Shown piece by piece: positions 61,390 through 64,000 of a stretch of DNA of 64,000 nt. The translations under genes and the position numbers were made by a program. Position 1 is the first letter of the stretch; each line of letters opens with the position of its first letter. Below the pieces are notes generated by a model. The model saw nothing but the letters and a program-made list of their open reading frames with translations, did not search any database and was not told where the DNA came from. The DNA is from Streptomyces sp. NBC_00576 (GTDB lineage: Bacteria > Actinomycetota > Actinomycetes > Streptomycetales > Streptomycetaceae), in contig NZ_CP107780.1 of assembly GCF_036345175.1 (NCBI RefSeq), forward strand, positions 186,001 to 250,000, given 5' to 3'.

Positions 61390-62082
61390 ATGTCGGTGGC
61401 GGACCGTGACCGAGCGGAAACCGGTGGCGATACGTGCCAGGCCGGGTATCACGCGCAGATCAAAGCGGAGAACCGCGCGCGGATCATCCGCGCCGCCCGC
61501 GACCTCTTCCTCGCTCGGGGATACGACAAGACCTCCCTGGCCCAGATCGCCCGGGAGGCGCGCGTCTCCACCGGCACCCTCTTCAAGCGGTACCCCTCCA
61601 AGGCGGCGCTGTTCGCGGCCGTCACCTCCGAGCAGTGGCAGCTGGATGTGCAGTACGCCGAACCGCCCCCGCCCGGTGATCCCCGGTACGGTCTGGACCA
61701 CATCGGCCGCGACTACGCCTGCCTCGTCTCGCGGCCCGGCACGGCGGCACTGTGCCGCCTCATCATCACCGAGCTTCCCCAGATGCCGGAGCTCGCCGAC
61801 ATCGTCGGCACCGGCTTCGCCATCGACCGCGGACCCTTCTTCGACCGGCTCCGCGACTACCTGAACGCCGAAGCACAGGCCGGCACACTCGACTTCCGAT
61901 CGGCCGACGGACAGACACAGCCGGCATCCGCAGTGGCCGAACAGTTCCTCGGCATGATCTGCGGCCAGCTCCTGTGGCCCCAACTCGTACGCACCGACTT
62001 CATCCCGCCCGACCCCACCGACACCACGATCGTCGACGAAGCCGTCGCCCTCATGCTCACCCGCTACCGCACCGGATCCTGA
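61390..62082 (+). CDS. TetR-family regulator
   Basis: A 230-residue repressor starting at ATG 61390. The helix-turn-helix reads RIIRAARDLFLARGYDKTSL and AQIAREARVSTGTLFKRYPS. The ligand domain is longer than average, with an insertion near residues 165-185 (DFRSADGQTQPASAVAEQ). It is the second gene of the SDR operon, so it likely binds the two GGTAAGTC-type operators upstream and autoregulates. Confidence 0.88.
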   Translation: MSVADRDRAETGGDTCQAGYHAQIKAENRARIIRAARDLFLARGYDKTSLAQIAREARVSTGTLFKRYPSKAALFAAVTSEQWQLDVQYAEPPPPGDPRYGLDHIGRDYACLVSRPGTAALCRLIITELPQMPELADIVGTGFAIDRGPFFDRLRDYLNAEAQAGTLDFRSADGQTQPASAVAEQFLGMICGQLLWPQLVRTDFIPPDPTDTTIVDEAVALMLTRYRTGS

Positions 62083-62168
62083 ACCCCGGACCTTCCGTCA
62101 TCAACGTATTCATGATCCTGCCTTTCTATGAGATCGAGATGTGTTCGATTGCGGCTTCAGCCGGCCGT

Positions 62169-63326
62169 TCAGAAGCTCCCGACCCGAGATGCGGATCCGG
62201 ACCGGCGCCCTTCGGTGTCGTGATGGATCGGTGTGTGCGAACCGCTCAGCGGAAGACCTGTTCCGCCCTGGCGGGTGGCGATGATCTCGGCGGCGATGGA
62301 CAGGGCGGTCTCCTCGGGCGTGCAGGCGCCGAGGTCGAGGCCGATGGGCGAGCGGAGCCGGGTCAGTTCGGCTTCGGTGAGGCCGGTCTCGCGGAGTCTG
62401 CGGTCGCGGTCTTCGTGGGTTCGGCGGGAGCCCATCGCGCCGATGTAGGCGGCCGGGAGGCGCAGGGCCGCTTCCAGCAGGGGAACGTCGAACTTGGCGT
62501 CGTGGGTGAGGACGCACACCACTGTGCGGTCGTCGGTGTGGGTGTGGTGCAGGTAGCGGTGCGGCCAGTCGACGACGATGTCGTCGGCGTCGGGGAAGCG
62601 CGTCCGGGTGGCGAAGACGGGTCGGGCGTCGCACACGGTGACGTGGTAGCCGAGGAACTTGCCGACGTGTACCAGGGCCGCGGCGAAGTCGATGGCGCCG
62701 AAGACGAGCATGCGGGGCGGCGGCACGCTCGACTCGACGAGCAGGGTCAGGTCCGGCTCGCAGTGGGTTCCGTCCCGCGCGATGTCGAAGGTGCCGGTGC
62801 GGCCGGCGTTCAGCAGGGAGAGGGATTCGTCGGCGACGGCGCGGTCCAGGTCGGGGTGTCCGCCGAGTTGGCCTTCGTACGAGCCGTCGGGGCGGACTGC
62901 CAGCGCCCGCCCCAGGACCACTGCCGGGCCTCGGACCACGCGGGCGAGCGCCGTCGCCTCGCCCCGGGCGGCGGCCGACAGCGCCACCTGGAGTACCTTC
63001 CTGTCCGGTCCGTCGGCGGGCACCGGGGTGACCAGGATGTCGAGGATGCCGCCGCAGGTCAGTCCGACGGCGAAGGCGTCCTCGTCGCTGTAGCCGAACC
63101 GTTCGCGTACCGCCTGGCCGTCCTGGAGGGCCTGGGCGCACAGGTCGTAGACGGCGCCTTCGACGCAGCCGCCGGAGACCGAGCCGATGGCGGTGCCGTC
63201 GGCGTCGACGGCGAGGGCGGCGCCCGGCCCGCGCGGGGCGCTGCCGCTGACGGCCACGACCGTGGCGACGGCGAAGTCCCGCCCTTCCTCGAGCCACCGG
63301 TTCAGCTCGTCCGCGAGGTCCAGCAC
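62169..63326 (-). CDS. XdhC/CoxI-family molybdenum-cofactor insertion protein
   Basis: A 385-residue XdhC-type protein that delivers and helps sulfurate the molybdenum cofactor for xanthine dehydrogenase-family enzymes. GTG 63326 follows GAAGGA. The N-terminal part is VAVSGSAPRGPGAALAVDAD and GSVSGGCVEGAVYDL (conserved cysteine). The C-terminal Rossmann part is MLVFGAIDFAAALVHVGKFL-GYHVTVCDARP, and AAYIGAMGSRRTHEDR and IGLDLGACTPEETALSIAAE close the domain. It lies 101 bases downstream of the molybdenum subunit gene on the same strand. Confidence 0.9.
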   Translation of the reverse strand: MLDLADELNRWLEEGRDFAVATVVAVSGSAPRGPGAALAVDADGTAIGSVSGGCVEGAVYDLCAQALQDGQAVRERFGYSDEDAFAVGLTCGGILDILVTPVPADGPDRKVLQVALSAAARGEATALARVVRGPAVVLGRALAVRPDGSYEGQLGGHPDLDRAVADESLSLLNAGRTGTFDIARDGTHCEPDLTLLVESSVPPPRMLVFGAIDFAAALVHVGKFLGYHVTVCDARPVFATRTRFPDADDIVVDWPHRYLHHTHTDDRTVVCVLTHDAKFDVPLLEAALRLPAAYIGAMGSRRTHEDRDRRLRETGLTEAELTRLRSPIGLDLGACTPEETALSIAAEIIATRQGGTGLPLSGSHTPIHHDTEGRRSGSASRVGSF

Positions 63327-63427
63327 GTGTGTTCCTTCTTGTCGGGGGGAGGGGAGGGGACGGGCCGTCGTCGCGCATACGGCACCCGGAAGGCCGGGCG
63401 CGGCGGCGGCCCGCACCCACCGTCGGC

Positions 63428-64000
63428 TCAGAGCAGCTTGTCCAGCGTGATCGGCAGGTCCCGCACCCGCTTGCCGGTCGCGTGATACACGGCGTTGGCC
63501 ACGGCCGCTCCGACACCGGTGATGCCCACCTCGCCGGCGCCGAGGATGCCGAGCGGTGTGGTCGGGTCCGGGTCGTCCAGGAAGGACACGTCGACCGGGG
63601 GGATGTCGGCGTGGACGGGGACGTGGTACTCGGCCAGGCTGGGGTTCATGATCCGTCCGGTGCGCGGGTCGACGAGGGTCTCCTCGGCCATCGCCAGGCC
63701 GAGGCCCATCACGATGCCGCCGCGCACCTGGCTGGCCGCCGTCTTCGCGTTGATCACCCTGCCGATGTCGAACACCCCGACCCACCTGGACACCCGCGTC
63801 TCACCGGTCTCGGCATCCACGCGCACCTCGCAGAACTGCACGCCGGAGGCGGCCTTGATCCACCGCTGGCCCTCGCGCATGAATTTCGGAAGGAACCGTA
63901 TCCGCCCGGCGATCCGGCCCAGCCGCGTCTCCGATCCGATGACGGCCTCGACGTGCGGCACTTTCGCGCGCCGGAGAATCTCCTCGTTGCTGTCGCCGCC
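63428..64000 (-). CDS. Xanthine dehydrogenase-family molybdenum-binding subunit (partial, 5' end outside window)
   Basis: About 190 C-terminal residues of a CoxL/XdhA-type large subunit; the frame is open at the window edge. Recognisable parts are ASGVQFCEVRVDAETGETRV, VGVFDIGRVINAKTAASQVR-GGIVMGLGLAMAEET and PTTPLGILGAGEVGITGVGA-AVANAVYHATG. The glutamate in GAGEVG is the family's catalytic residue. With XdhC downstream this is the end of a molybdenum hydroxylase operon that extends beyond the window. Confidence 0.9.
   Translation of the reverse strand, partial: GGDSNEEILRRAKVPHVEAVIGSETRLGRIAGRIRFLPKFMREGQRWIKAASGVQFCEVRVDAETGETRVSRWVGVFDIGRVINAKTAASQVRGGIVMGLGLAMAEETLVDPRTGRIMNPSLAEYHVPVHADIPPVDVSFLDDPDPTTPLGILGAGEVGITGVGAAVANAVYHATGKRVRDLPITLDKLL

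Noticed and set aside
1..64000. Search by eye for tRNA, rRNA, riboswitch and CRISPR features
   Set aside because: No cloverleaf-like GGTTCGAATCC segments, rRNA cores or short regular repeat-spacer arrays were noticed. A covariance-model scan would be needed to exclude small RNAs.

Overview
The window is high-GC actinomycete DNA. Codon use, strong GGAG-type ribosome binding sites, GTG/TTG starts and the family repertoire (many TetR, MarR, GntR, MerR and HxlR regulators, IS701/ISL3/IS5 debris, TPR regulators, a Ku fragment) all point to a Streptomyces-like chromosome. The middle is packed with broken genes and insertion-sequence scars, which fits a chromosome arm or another unstable accessory region. 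I saw no rRNA, tRNA or CRISPR array. All family names come from reading motifs by eye; no database search was run.

1-8131: a ten-gene, tightly coupled aromatic catabolic operon on the plus strand. It encodes an acyl-CoA ligase, a GalB-like PIG-L hydratase, a small unknown protein, a VanB-type reductase, a VanA-type Rieske oxygenase, an alpha/beta hydrolase, a muconolactone-isomerase-like protein, an SDR dehydrogenase and the two subunits of a LigAB-type extradiol dioxygenase. Together they could O-demethylate a methoxy-aromatic acid, cleave protocatechuate or gallate at the 4,5 bond and process the product. Several later steps are apparently filled by families other than the textbook ones.

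8132-16508: an SDR relic; a ferritin-like VioB-domain protein; a MarR regulator with an LLM flavin oxidoreductase and three matching operators; then an aspartate-use locus (GntR regulator, Asp/Glu racemase and a DctA-type transporter, divergent from aspartase aspA).

16509-34700: accessory DNA. Intact genes are an atypical SDR, a GNAT acetyltransferase, an HxlR/SnoaL pair, a DHA2 MFS exporter, a TetR regulator and an alpha/beta hydrolase. Two complete IS5-family elements with recognisable ends have each split a gene, a TPR/NB-ARC protein and an NmrA-like protein. Four promoters here (the NmrA-like gene, the MFS gene, tetR and the hydrolase) carry the same GGAAACCGATCGGTTTCC-like palindrome. 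At three of them it is doubled with a fixed 24-bp spacing, which defines a small local TetR regulon.

34364-45374: an orphan sugar-binding lipoprotein lies between two inverted 278-bp copies of an IS701 3' end, together with UvrA and endonuclease fragments. Then come fragments of Ku, a frameshifted XRE/TPR regulator, a MerR regulator, a helical protein of unknown role, DUF488 and VOC proteins, a frameshifted membrane gene and a glucoamylase tail.

45540-64000: transaldolase; a DoxX-like membrane protein divergent from a Cys-rich HTH regulator; a lipoprotein; a leucine-rich-variant repeat protein; an ISL3 scar; a type-B carboxylesterase / MDR dehydrogenase / SnoaL run with an AraC regulator; two tandem MmcQ/YjbR proteins; RarA; an SDR-TetR operon with two matching operators; and XdhC followed by the C-terminal part of a xanthine-dehydrogenase-type molybdenum subunit that runs off the window.
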